DNA of 64,000 nt from Aquimarina sediminis (GTDB lineage: Bacteria > Bacteroidota > Bacteroidia > Flavobacteriales > Flavobacteriaceae). The DNA is taken from NCBI RefSeq assembly GCF_002895435.1, contig NZ_POYJ01000010.1:124001-188000 (forward strand), written 5' to 3'. Below are positions 53,674-61,811 of this stretch, piece after piece. The translations under genes were made by a program, and so were the position numbers. How positions within the stretch are numbered: position 1 is the first letter of the stretch; each line of letters starts with the position of its first letter. The notes under the pieces were generated by a model. The model had not been told where the DNA came from. It saw only the letters and a list, made by a program, of their open reading frames with translations, and ran no database searches.

Positions 53674-54918
53674 ATGACAACATCAGGAAAAATCGAATTA
53701 ATGGCTCCTGCAGGTAACTTTGAATCCTTGCAAGCAGCAATAGACAATGGCGCTGATTCTATATATTTTGGGGTAGAGCAATTAAATATGCGTGCTAGAG
53801 CTAGCATCAATTTTACTATTGATGATTTAGCCGAAATTACACGACGATGTGCAGAAAAAAATATTCGTACCTATCTCACTCTCAATACAATTATCTACGA
53901 CCATGATCTATCCATCATAAAAACATTACTTAACGCTGCGAAAGAAGCAAATATTACTGCAGTCATTGCTATGGATCAGGCGGTTATAGCATATGCCAGA
54001 CAAATTGATATAGAGATTCATATCTCTACCCAAATTAATATCACCAATATAGAAACGGTTCGTTTTTATGCCATGTTTGCTGATACAATGGTGATGAGTA
54101 GAGAACTTAGCTTACGCCAGGTAAAAAAGATAACTGAGCAAATCGAAAAAGATCAAATCAAAGGACCTTCGGGCAATTTGGTAGAGGTTGAAATTTTTGG
54201 TCACGGTGCCTTATGTATGGCCGTGTCAGGAAAATGTTATTTAAGCCTTCATTCACATAATTCATCGGCAAACAGGGGTGCCTGCAAACAAAATTGCAGA
54301 AAAAAATACACTGTGATCGATCAGGATTCTGGTTTTGAGATAGAAGTAGACAATGAATATCTGATGTCTCCAAAAGATCTATGCACACTAGATTTCTTAG
54401 ATCAGGTAATTGATACCGGTGTCAAAGTATTAAAAATCGAAGGTCGTGGTAGAGCCCCAGAATATGTAGCTACAGTAATCAAAACCTATAGAGAAGCGAT
54501 TGATGCCTACTATGAAGAAACCTATACTAAAGAAAAGGTTCTTGATTGGATGGATCAACTAAAAAAAGTATACAATCGTGGTTTTTGGAGTGGGTATTAT
54601 TTAGGTCAAAAATTAGGTGAATGGAGCGACGTTGATGGTTCTAAAGCTACTCAAAAGAAAGTTTATATCGGAAAAGGGCAGCACTATTTCCCTAAAAACA
54701 AAATTGGGGAATTTAAAATTGAAGCCTATGATTTATCTGTTGGAGACACACTATTGATCACAGGTCCAACAACTGGTACAAAAGAATTTGTACTTACTGA
54801 AATGTTTGTAAACGATGAGCCTCTAGATAAAGCTCAAAAAGGTGATTCCTGTACCATACCTCTGGATTTTAGAATTCGATTATCAGACAAACTTTATAAA
54901 ATTGTAAAGAATCAATAA
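53674..54918 (+). CDS. Peptidase U32 family protein
   Basis: 414 residues: a TIM-barrel part (LMAPAGNFESLQAAIDNGADSIYFGVEQLNMRA) and the U32 signature with clustered Cys (CMAVSGKCYLSLHSHNSSA, RGACKQNCRKKY). The Cys set is that of a 4Fe-4S binding U32 protein (UbiU/UbiV/RlhA-like), not a protease. UbiUV hydroxylate ubiquinone without O2 and RlhA hydroxylates 23S rRNA; Bacteroidota use menaquinone, so a UbiU role is unlikely. Adjacent ferredoxin may supply electrons. Confidence 0.87.
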   Translation: MTTSGKIELMAPAGNFESLQAAIDNGADSIYFGVEQLNMRARASINFTIDDLAEITRRCAEKNIRTYLTLNTIIYDHDLSIIKTLLNAAKEANITAVIAMDQAVIAYARQIDIEIHISTQINITNIETVRFYAMFADTMVMSRELSLRQVKKITEQIEKDQIKGPSGNLVEVEIFGHGALCMAVSGKCYLSLHSHNSSANRGACKQNCRKKYTVIDQDSGFEIEVDNEYLMSPKDLCTLDFLDQVIDTGVKVLKIEGRGRAPEYVATVIKTYREAIDAYYEETYTKEKVLDWMDQLKKVYNRGFWSGYYLGQKLGEWSDVDGSKATQKKVYIGKGQHYFPKNKIGEFKIEAYDLSVGDTLLITGPTTGTKEFVLTEMFVNDEPLDKAQKGDSCTIPLDFRIRLSDKLYKIVKNQ

Positions 54919-54921
54919 TAC

Positions 54922-55152
54922 ATGGTAGTAGTAACATTACAACGCAATAAATGTATAGGATGCAATTATTGTGTCGAATTGGCTCCAGAGCAGTTTCAGA
55001 TGTCTAAAAAAGATGGAAAAACAGTCTTATTACATGGGATCGAAAAGAAAGGTTTTTTTACCATCAAATCATCAGACAATACTATTTTTGATGCTTGTGA
55101 ACAGGCTACAAAAGCGTGCCCTGTTAACATTATCACTACCAAAATGATCTAG
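54922..55152 (+). CDS. Small ferredoxin
   Basis: 76 residues with CIGCNYC near the start and a distant KACPVN near the end: the CxxCxxC...CP set of a single-cluster ferredoxin. It starts 3 bp after the U32 stop, so the two are co-translated. It is a good candidate electron donor to the U32 protein, or an acceptor of an acyl-CoA-linked oxidoreductase. The partner is inferred from position. Confidence 0.87.
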   Translation: MVVVTLQRNKCIGCNYCVELAPEQFQMSKKDGKTVLLHGIEKKGFFTIKSSDNTIFDACEQATKACPVNIITTKMI

Positions 55153-55204
55153 CTCCAGTCGGGTCTTAATTATAACTTCTTCTATAAACACCTCTCAATT
55201 CTGA

Positions 55205-55438
55205 TTAGATTATCAATACTACAATTACCAAAACAGACAGGTAACAAAATATAGCCGACTTCCAAAATATGTGTGCTTTTTTTAAATCCATAAAATAAAA
55301 CGACACACCAATAAATTTTAATACAGATAATAACAGAATTACAAAAGGAATACCATTATCTTCCACCCCAGAGATTAATCCTGAAATAATAGTTAGGACT
55401 ATTAAAAGTATATAGGTAATAATTATATGATTTTTCAT
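55205..55438 (-). CDS. NorF-like / cytochrome oxidase subunit IV family small membrane protein
   Basis: 77 residues from the ATG at 55438; the frame extends upstream to a TTG at 55471, but the ATG gives a natural hydrophobic start MKNHIIIT. Three helices and the SFYFMDLKKAHIFWK loop match the subunit IV/NorF group. It follows norE by 42 bp and ends the nor cluster. NorF is linked to NO reductase activity in some denitrifiers. Confidence 0.72.
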   Translation of the reverse strand: MKNHIIITYILLIVLTIISGLISGVEDNGIPFVILLLSVLKFIGVSFYFMDLKKAHIFWKSAIFCYLSVLVIVVLII

Positions 55439-55480
55439 TTGCTGTGTTTTTTTAGAGCTATGGGTTCTCAATTCATGATG

Positions 55481-56056
55481 TCAAAAAAATAAATAAATAA
55501 TAGGAAAAATTAATAACCATATCAAATCACACATATGCCAAAACGCAGCACTTGATTCTACATCTTCAATGCTTGTTTTGTCTTTTACTAATCCAAAATA
55601 TACAGAGCCTAATATTACTAATCCAACAATAATATGTATGACATGAAATAGGGTAAGAAGCCAGTAAAATGTAAAAAACAGGTTGTAATTAATAGTTTGC
55701 CCTATATCAATTTTTACTTTGTACTCAATGGTTTTTACAATTAAAAACAATACCCCAAATAACATTGTAGCTAATATTAAGATTTTTGATTTTTGTTTAT
55801 TACTTTTTTTTAAATAATAAACAGAAATAGCCATACAAAAACCACTCGTTAGTAAAATAATTGTATTAACAACTCCATAAACCGGGTTTAACAGCAACCT
55901 TGATTCATGAAAAAGCCCCGGTTCTTGCTTACCACAATTTATCATAGCTACTATACCCATTCCAAAAGTTATTAACTCTAAAAAAATGATAATCCACATA
56001 AGAATTCCTCCAGGAGGATAATATATGTTTTTGGTATCAATTTGTCGTACACTCAT
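55481..56056 (-). CDS. norE: NorE-like cytochrome oxidase subunit III family protein
   Basis: 191 residues with five hydrophobic helices and the conserved start YPPGGILMWIIIFLELITFG, the middle FFTFYWLLTLFHVIHIIVGL and the final FWHMCDLIWLLIFPIIYLFF of the subunit III/NorE family. It lies 23 bp after the hemerythrin-PAS gene. NorE is not needed for catalysis but is linked to NO reductase performance. Confidence 0.85.
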   Translation of the reverse strand: MSVRQIDTKNIYYPPGGILMWIIIFLELITFGMGIVAMINCGKQEPGLFHESRLLLNPVYGVVNTIILLTSGFCMAISVYYLKKSNKQKSKILILATMLFGVLFLIVKTIEYKVKIDIGQTINYNLFFTFYWLLTLFHVIHIIVGLVILGSVYFGLVKDKTSIEDVESSAAFWHMCDLIWLLIFPIIYLFF

Positions 56057-56079
56057 GTTTTTTTACTGTTTTCTTGACT

Positions 56080-57054
56080 TTAATCCCAATCTAACAATCG
56101 CTTTTGTCCTTCAAGCTTTCGAATATCTGTTATGTCTTGAGACATTTCTATAACACCTCTATATTTTTTATCATGATCACGTATAGCGAAATATCTAATA
56201 TGAATTATTCTTCCTCTATAATTAAACCAAAACTCGGCAACATCCTTGGTTCCTGCTCTAAATTCATCTACAATACGTATTACCATATCCACACTTTTTG
56301 GTGGATGACAAAAACGTACTCCCCTACCAATTATACCTTTACTTCTGGGAAAAACACGATCATCTCCTCTATTGTAAAATATTACCTTATCATTTTCATC
56401 GACATAAGTAATATCAATAGGTAAGAATCGAAGTAAAAGATTTACCTGATCGGGTGTCATATACCCTTCATCATAATGAAAAGTATCTTGTAAAGAAAAT
56501 GACAATTCTCGCTCTGTAAAATCTTCACTTGGATGAATGTACGTTTCTTCTTTAGGAGGATAAGGAGTTGGGGGCTCAGATAGCATCCATCCCATTTCTT
56601 CATCTCCCTCATAAAACTCTTTCCAGTCTTCTTCGGTTAGTATTTGCATGGCATTTGGAAACAGTCTCATATCCTCGATCATCAAAAGACGCTTTATCCC
56701 TTCAATTAAATACGGTAGGTTTTCTATGATTTTGGCAGTGTTTTTTTCAGAATTATGTGTATTTAACAACCGTATTTGATCTCTTAAGTTATCATGAAAA
56801 GACCACATTCCCCGACTTGGACCATTCCATCCATGTTTTTCTAAATATGGAAATAATTGATTCTCTTTTCTGGCAAATCGCTTTTCTATTGTAACTAATT
56901 GATTGAAGATGTTGTAATATTTTTGAAAATCCTCGGCAATCTCTGCGTCAGATAATTCAAATAGTATATCCTGAATCAGTTCACTCTCTTCATAATATAC
57001 TTTTACAGGATGCCCTTCTGGTAGTTTCTCAACTACTGGTAAAAATGAATTCAT
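56080..57054 (-). CDS. Hemerythrin-PAS sensor-like protein
   Basis: 324 residues: an N-terminal helical region with hemerythrin-like His/Glu residues (ESELIQDILFEL, RKENQLFPYLEKHG, FHDNLRDQIRLLN), then a C-terminal PAS domain (LLRFLPIDITYVDENDKVIFYN to EFWFNYRGRIIHIRYF). There is no kinase or DNA-binding domain. It starts 1 bp after norD, so it is coupled to NO reductase assembly genes. It could sense NO or O2 by a di-iron site or PAS-bound heme; that is inferred. Confidence 0.78.
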   Translation of the reverse strand: MNSFLPVVEKLPEGHPVKVYYEESELIQDILFELSDAEIAEDFQKYYNIFNQLVTIEKRFARKENQLFPYLEKHGWNGPSRGMWSFHDNLRDQIRLLNTHNSEKNTAKIIENLPYLIEGIKRLLMIEDMRLFPNAMQILTEEDWKEFYEGDEEMGWMLSEPPTPYPPKEETYIHPSEDFTERELSFSLQDTFHYDEGYMTPDQVNLLLRFLPIDITYVDENDKVIFYNRGDDRVFPRSKGIIGRGVRFCHPPKSVDMVIRIVDEFRAGTKDVAEFWFNYRGRIIHIRYFAIRDHDKKYRGVIEMSQDITDIRKLEGQKRLLDWD

Positions 57055-57055
57055 T

Positions 57056-58828
57056 TTAGTTTTTATGTTTTATTTTTTCGTAGAGTTCTGCCAATGATTG
57101 CAGAAGCTCTATGGGCGTAGTAAGAATTTGATAATGATTTTGCCCAAACATTTGTGGTAAATAGTATTTTGCCTGTGCTTCTATAGCCAGTGCATATGAG
57201 TTTATATGCCTTTGATTTAGTTCTCGAAGTGCTTGCTTTACATCATTAATCCCATATTTACCTTCATATTTATCAAAATCATTAGGTTTCCCATCAGAAA
57301 TAAGGATTACCCATTTATTTTTGGTATCTCTCTGGTCTAATAAAGTTCCAGAATGTCTAAGAGCTGCTCCAATACGAGTATACCCACATGGGGATACTGA
57401 TCCAATTTTAAATTTGGCTTTACTCCAATCTTCATCAAATCCTTTTAATGTTATGTAGGTTGAATAGTTTCTGGTTTTAGAATAAAAACATTGTATAGAA
57501 AAATCAACATTGAATTCTTCTAAAATTTCTCCAAAAATAATAGACACTTGCTTTTCTACATCAATCACCTTATTTCCTGCTGCATATCCATCACTAGATA
57601 AACTTACATCTAATAGAATCAGAATAGATAAGTCTTTTTCCTTTTTTCGTTTAGTTAGATAGATTTTATCAGAAGGGGTATGCCCAGAGCGTACATCAGT
57701 ATATAAATCAGTAATCATATCCAAATCAAACTCCTCTCCTTGTACCTGTCTACGTTGTTGTTGGTATTTATTGTTAACCGAAGCAAGCATTTTACGTAAC
57801 CCCATTAAAGTAGAAGCATTTTTATTTAATGTTCTTTTGTAATATGCAACATCCGTTTCTAGCTGATTTTTGGGATACACCTTACAAAAATCAGGTTTGT
57901 ATACTCGTTTGGAAAAATCCCACTCATCATACGTTATATGATACCCTGAGGTATCGGTTTCAACACTTTCTGAAATTGTGGAGTTTTCAATAAAATCGGC
58001 TTGATAAATAGAATGCGTAGGGTCATCTACCCTCACAGTATTTTTCATAGTAAGCTCATCCAATGCATTGCCATGTTCTTCTAATTCATCATCGCCATCA
58101 AAGTCACGCCATCCACTTTCGTATTCTTCGGCAGTTTCTACCTTTTCAAAATTATGAGTAAGCACATAATCTTCCTGAGCCTTTTTGTCTACTTCTAGAT
58201 TTACCATTTCTTCTACGGCATTAGCTTTTAGAATGGTCTGTATTTCATCCTGAATTGCTTCTTGAGCTTTTTCTGAAAAGTTCTTTAATACCTTTTTTGA
58301 TGGTATCGATATATCGTTACGCATCCACTTACCATAAATCAAGGTATAATCTACTTGTTTTTCTTTTGGTGTTATTTCTTCAAAGTGTGTTTTTAGTTTT
58401 TGATGTATTTTTTCTACAAAAGGGAATTGTTCCTGAGCATCGATCAAAATTTCATTAGCCATTTCTCTGGCTTTATTTTGAGCTTCTTCTATGGTGTATT
58501 CATCTGTAGGTACAAAATTAAACCCTAGTTTTTTTTGTACCGATAAGTATACGGTTCTAAACAAATAGAACGATACATTATCATCTATAGTGGTAAATTC
58601 TGAAAAGTTAGCAGGTAAAAAGAAGTTATTGTTTTTGTATCCTCCCTCGCGTTCTGCTTCAAAAATTTCTATAGCTTCGCCTGTTATAGCACGAGCCAAA
58701 ATAGTAAGTCTAGGTTTTATATTGTCTAGTTTAACATCATGTTGATTCGTTTCCTCTGACTTCCTTTTTCTTCTTCTTTTAAGAAAATTAACGACTTTGC
58801 TATATAGATATTCATCAGGCTCAAACAT
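57056..58828 (-). CDS. norD: NorD, VWA-domain NO reductase activation protein
   Basis: 590 residues. A long charged N-terminal region, then a C-terminal von Willebrand A domain with the MIDAS motif LLDVSLSSDGY, and later the typical TRIGAALRHSG and VILISDGKPND. NorD works with the AAA protein NorQ to activate NO reductase, probably by helping insert the non-heme iron. It starts 13 bp after the norQ stop. Confidence 0.93.
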   Translation of the reverse strand: MFEPDEYLYSKVVNFLKRRRKRKSEETNQHDVKLDNIKPRLTILARAITGEAIEIFEAEREGGYKNNNFFLPANFSEFTTIDDNVSFYLFRTVYLSVQKKLGFNFVPTDEYTIEEAQNKAREMANEILIDAQEQFPFVEKIHQKLKTHFEEITPKEKQVDYTLIYGKWMRNDISIPSKKVLKNFSEKAQEAIQDEIQTILKANAVEEMVNLEVDKKAQEDYVLTHNFEKVETAEEYESGWRDFDGDDELEEHGNALDELTMKNTVRVDDPTHSIYQADFIENSTISESVETDTSGYHITYDEWDFSKRVYKPDFCKVYPKNQLETDVAYYKRTLNKNASTLMGLRKMLASVNNKYQQQRRQVQGEEFDLDMITDLYTDVRSGHTPSDKIYLTKRKKEKDLSILILLDVSLSSDGYAAGNKVIDVEKQVSIIFGEILEEFNVDFSIQCFYSKTRNYSTYITLKGFDEDWSKAKFKIGSVSPCGYTRIGAALRHSGTLLDQRDTKNKWVILISDGKPNDFDKYEGKYGINDVKQALRELNQRHINSYALAIEAQAKYYLPQMFGQNHYQILTTPIELLQSLAELYEKIKHKN

Positions 58829-58841
58829 AGGGAGGAGGTAC

Positions 58842-59693
58842 TTATATCATTAAATCACATAAATCTGTCAATGCACTTGTTATTTCTTCATCATCGGTAA
58901 GAGGCTCTACTACAGCCACTTTAACCGAAAGACGTTTAGGCAATCCTGAGTGTATCAATTTTGCGGCATCGACCAATAATCGCGTAGAGACGGTTTCGGT
59001 CAATCCTAATTCGGTAAGATTCCTAATTTTATTCGCAATATTCACCAGTTTCTTTGCTAATTTTTCTTCGACCCCTGTTTCTTTCGAAATAATTTCTGAT
59101 TCAACCTTAGAAGAAGGATATTGAAAGGATAAAGCTATAAATCGTTGTCTGGTTGATGGCTTTAACTCTTTAAATCCTTTTTGATAACCTGGGTTAAAAG
59201 AGGCTACCATCATAAAATCCTGATGTGCTTTTATGGTTTCTCCCAACTTATCAATAAACAACTCTCTCCTGTGATCTGTTAATGCATGAATTGCTACAAT
59301 AACATCTGGTCGGGCTTCTGCCACCTCATCCAGATAAATTATTGCGCCTTCTTTTACCGCTTTGGTAAGAGGACCATCTATCCATATTGTCTCTGCTCCT
59401 TTAATAATATAGCGACCTATCAAATCTGTAGATGAAGTTTCTTCATGACAAGAAATTGTAATTAATTTTTTCCCTAATTGATGTGCTATATATTCTACAA
59501 ATCGAGTTTTTCCAGTTCCTGTTGGACCTTTTAAGAGAATAGGAAGTTTATTATTGTATGCATGTTCAAAAACTTCTATTTCCTTTCCAATAGGCTTATA
59601 AAAAGGAGTATTAAGAATCGCTCCAATTGCATCTTTTGGGAGTTCTGTTTTTTTTCCATTCGCAGGAAAAGTATGCCCTAGTAAATCATCCAT
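58842..59693 (-). CDS. norQ: NorQ/CbbQ-type AAA+ ATPase
   Basis: 283 residues of MoxR-type AAA+ ATPase: Walker A GPTGTGKTRFVEY, Walker B IYLDEVAEARPD, sensor region SFNPGYQKGFKEL, and the C-terminal CbbQ_C part. It works with NorD on NO reductase. It is 187 bp after norB, with no own promoter box clearly visible in the gap, so it may be transcribed from the norC promoter. Confidence 0.93.
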   Translation of the reverse strand: MDDLLGHTFPANGKKTELPKDAIGAILNTPFYKPIGKEIEVFEHAYNNKLPILLKGPTGTGKTRFVEYIAHQLGKKLITISCHEETSSTDLIGRYIIKGAETIWIDGPLTKAVKEGAIIYLDEVAEARPDVIVAIHALTDHRRELFIDKLGETIKAHQDFMMVASFNPGYQKGFKELKPSTRQRFIALSFQYPSSKVESEIISKETGVEEKLAKKLVNIANKIRNLTELGLTETVSTRLLVDAAKLIHSGLPKRLSVKVAVVEPLTDDEEITSALTDLCDLMI

Positions 59694-59880
59694 AATTTAT
59701 TTTTTTAGTACTGAAAAAGGTCTAAAAAGTGAGTATCTGTGACAATTGAAATCCACCAAACTATTAACTATATCATTATCACTGTACTTTAATACTCCAA
59801 CTACATTTCCTGAAGCAAAGACAAATGCAGGTACATATTAATTACTTTTTAGACCTTCATTAAACAAACCACTAGTAATC

Positions 59881-61221
59881 TTAATCTTCTATAATTTCCA
59901 TAGCTTCGTCATTAGGGCGACCGTGTTTTATAAAATCAATTATGTAGAGTATAATCCCTGTTGCAAATAGGGCTGCACAAAGAATTAATACAACAAAATG
60001 TATACTGATTTCTTCTTGAACTGCCATAAATTCCATTTTAAACTTACGCTCCAGATATACTTGGGCAACTCCTGCAACTCCAAAAGCTACAGTCATCCCA
60101 ACCATTCCTATATTTGATGTCCAAAATGAGGCTCTACCTCGAACGCTGTTGTATAATTTCCTCCCCGTTAAATTTGGTAAGGAATAGCTTATAATCGCAA
60201 ATACAATCATTGCATACGCTCCCCAAAAAGCTAGGTGACCATGCATAGCGGTAACCAAAGTACCATGAGTATAAAGGTTTGTTTGAGGTAAAGTATGTGC
60301 AAAACCCAATAATCCAGCTCCTACAAAAGATACAATCGCAGACCCTATGGTCCAGAATAATGCTATTGTATTAGGATGTTTTTTCTCTCCTTTTCGGTAC
60401 ATGTTTACTGCAAATAGTGCCATTGCCAAAAATGCCAGAGGTTCTAATGCCGAAAATATTCCTCCTACGATTAACCATATTTTATTAACTCCTATATAAT
60501 AATAATGATGCCCCGTACCTAATACTCCTGATAAGAATGTTAATCCAACTATTACATAAAGCCATTTTTCTATCACCTCTCTATCCACTCCTGTAAGCTT
60601 GATCAAAAGGAAAGACAGAATACCTCCCATAATCAACTCCCATACACCTTCTACCCATAAATGTACAACCCACCAGCGAAAGAATGAATCTGTTACTTGG
60701 CTATCAAACGGTAACATCCCTGGGAGATAGAGTAATGCCGCAAATAACAACCCCATAGAAAGTACTAATGATGTAGTCGTTCTTCGCTTTCCTTTGAAAA
60801 GTGTTACTAAAATTAACCCCAAAAACAGGAGCACATTGGCCACTACCAAAAAATCTAGTTGCCTTGGGATTTCTAAAAATTTACGCCCTTCCCACCAGTT
60901 AAAATGATATCCTATAATAGCCGTTACGCCTACTAGTGCAAGTGAAATTAGTTGTACATAGGCGAGCTTTACATTAACTAGTTCTCGCTGAGCTTCTTCT
61001 GGAATAATATAATATGCTGCTCCCATAAATCCTGATAATAACCAAACTACTAATAAATTAGTATGAACAGCTCTAGCTGTATTAAAAGGAATAAAATCAT
61101 GTAATCCATCTAGACCAATACGAGCGAATCCCATAATAAATCCATAAACGATTTGTAAAATTAGAAGTAGCATAGAGAGGGCAAAAAACCAATAGGCTAC
61201 TTTTTGTGATTTATATTTCAT
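59881..61221 (-). CDS. norB: Nitric oxide reductase subunit B
   Basis: 446 residues with 12 helices. Heme and FeB ligands are visible: H53 (AVHTN), H187 and E191 (VVHLWVEGVWE), H238-H239 (GHHYYY), and H327 and H329 (MHGHLAF), corresponding to the Pseudomonas NorB set. It lacks the N-terminal extension of quinol-type NorZ, so it is cNOR with the NorC cytochrome. Reduces 2 NO to N2O. It begins 24 bp after norC. Confidence 0.96.
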   Translation of the reverse strand: MKYKSQKVAYWFFALSMLLLILQIVYGFIMGFARIGLDGLHDFIPFNTARAVHTNLLVVWLLSGFMGAAYYIIPEEAQRELVNVKLAYVQLISLALVGVTAIIGYHFNWWEGRKFLEIPRQLDFLVVANVLLFLGLILVTLFKGKRRTTTSLVLSMGLLFAALLYLPGMLPFDSQVTDSFFRWWVVHLWVEGVWELIMGGILSFLLIKLTGVDREVIEKWLYVIVGLTFLSGVLGTGHHYYYIGVNKIWLIVGGIFSALEPLAFLAMALFAVNMYRKGEKKHPNTIALFWTIGSAIVSFVGAGLLGFAHTLPQTNLYTHGTLVTAMHGHLAFWGAYAMIVFAIISYSLPNLTGRKLYNSVRGRASFWTSNIGMVGMTVAFGVAGVAQVYLERKFKMEFMAVQEEISIHFVVLILCAALFATGIILYIIDFIKHGRPNDEAMEIIED

Positions 61222-61245
61222 AATTATGTATGCTTTTTAAGTTAA

Positions 61246-61680
61246 TTAGTTTTCGTCTTTCGCTAATGGAGACACTACTGTATCAAAACCATTAAGGTCG
61301 ATATCGTCTATCCAATCAAAAAAAGCTATTAAATCATCTGCTTCCTCTTTAGAAAAACCATAGGCAACCATCTTTCTGCCATTTGGAGCCCAAGGCACAG
61401 GAGTCATTAAGACAGCTTTTACGTAGCCTTCTCCCCTTCGATCCAACACTTTGGTTAATTCTGGAGCGTAATAGCCTCCTTCTCCCAAAATTGTATGACA
61501 CCCCATACAATTGTTTGTTTCCCATAGATGTTTACCACGAACCACTTGTTCTGTAATATTGGTATAGTTAGATTGATCTTGCTCCTCACTAAAGGAGTAT
61601 ATCGTTAATCCAATAAATGCCAGAAAAGTGACCAATGTTCCTCCCAAGAAGAAATTTCTCGCTTGTTTTTTAGATAACAT
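61246..61680 (-). CDS. norC: Nitric oxide reductase cytochrome c subunit
   Basis: 144 residues: an N-terminal membrane anchor (10-30) and one cytochrome c domain with NNCMGCHTILGEGGYYAPEL (C58, C61, H62) and a likely axial Met at KMVAYGF (about 104). It passes electrons to NorB. First gene of the nor unit, under a perfect Crp/Fnr-type box, with a 48-nt predicted leader. Confidence 0.96.
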   Translation of the reverse strand: MLSKKQARNFFLGGTLVTFLAFIGLTIYSFSEEQDQSNYTNITEQVVRGKHLWETNNCMGCHTILGEGGYYAPELTKVLDRRGEGYVKAVLMTPVPWAPNGRKMVAYGFSKEEADDLIAFFDWIDDIDLNGFDTVVSPLAKDEN

Positions 61681-61732
61681 AGTTGTATTAGTTTTAATTA
61701 ATCATAAAAAGACCTTTTTATCTTTATTTAAA

Positions 61733-61776
61733 CAAATATATAAGCACCACTTGCTATTATATATGATTTAAATCAT
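61733..61776 (-). promoter_or_regulatory. norC promoter with perfect Crp/Fnr-type box
   Basis: ATGAT-TTAA-ATCAT (61763-61776) lies upstream on the minus strand of TATATTTG (61740-61733), an exact TAnnTTTG. The centre is 29.5 bp from its first T. It fills the gap between nrdD and norC. Confidence 0.85.
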
Positions 61777-61811
61777 GTTTTAGTTAATAATAGAGATTAT
61801 TCTAAAGTAAT

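Noticed and set aside
59694..59880. A seventh Crp/Fnr-type promoter before norQ
   Set aside because: I searched for ATGAY-N4-RTCAT and CAAAnnTA and found only half-sites; norQD may follow the norC promoter.
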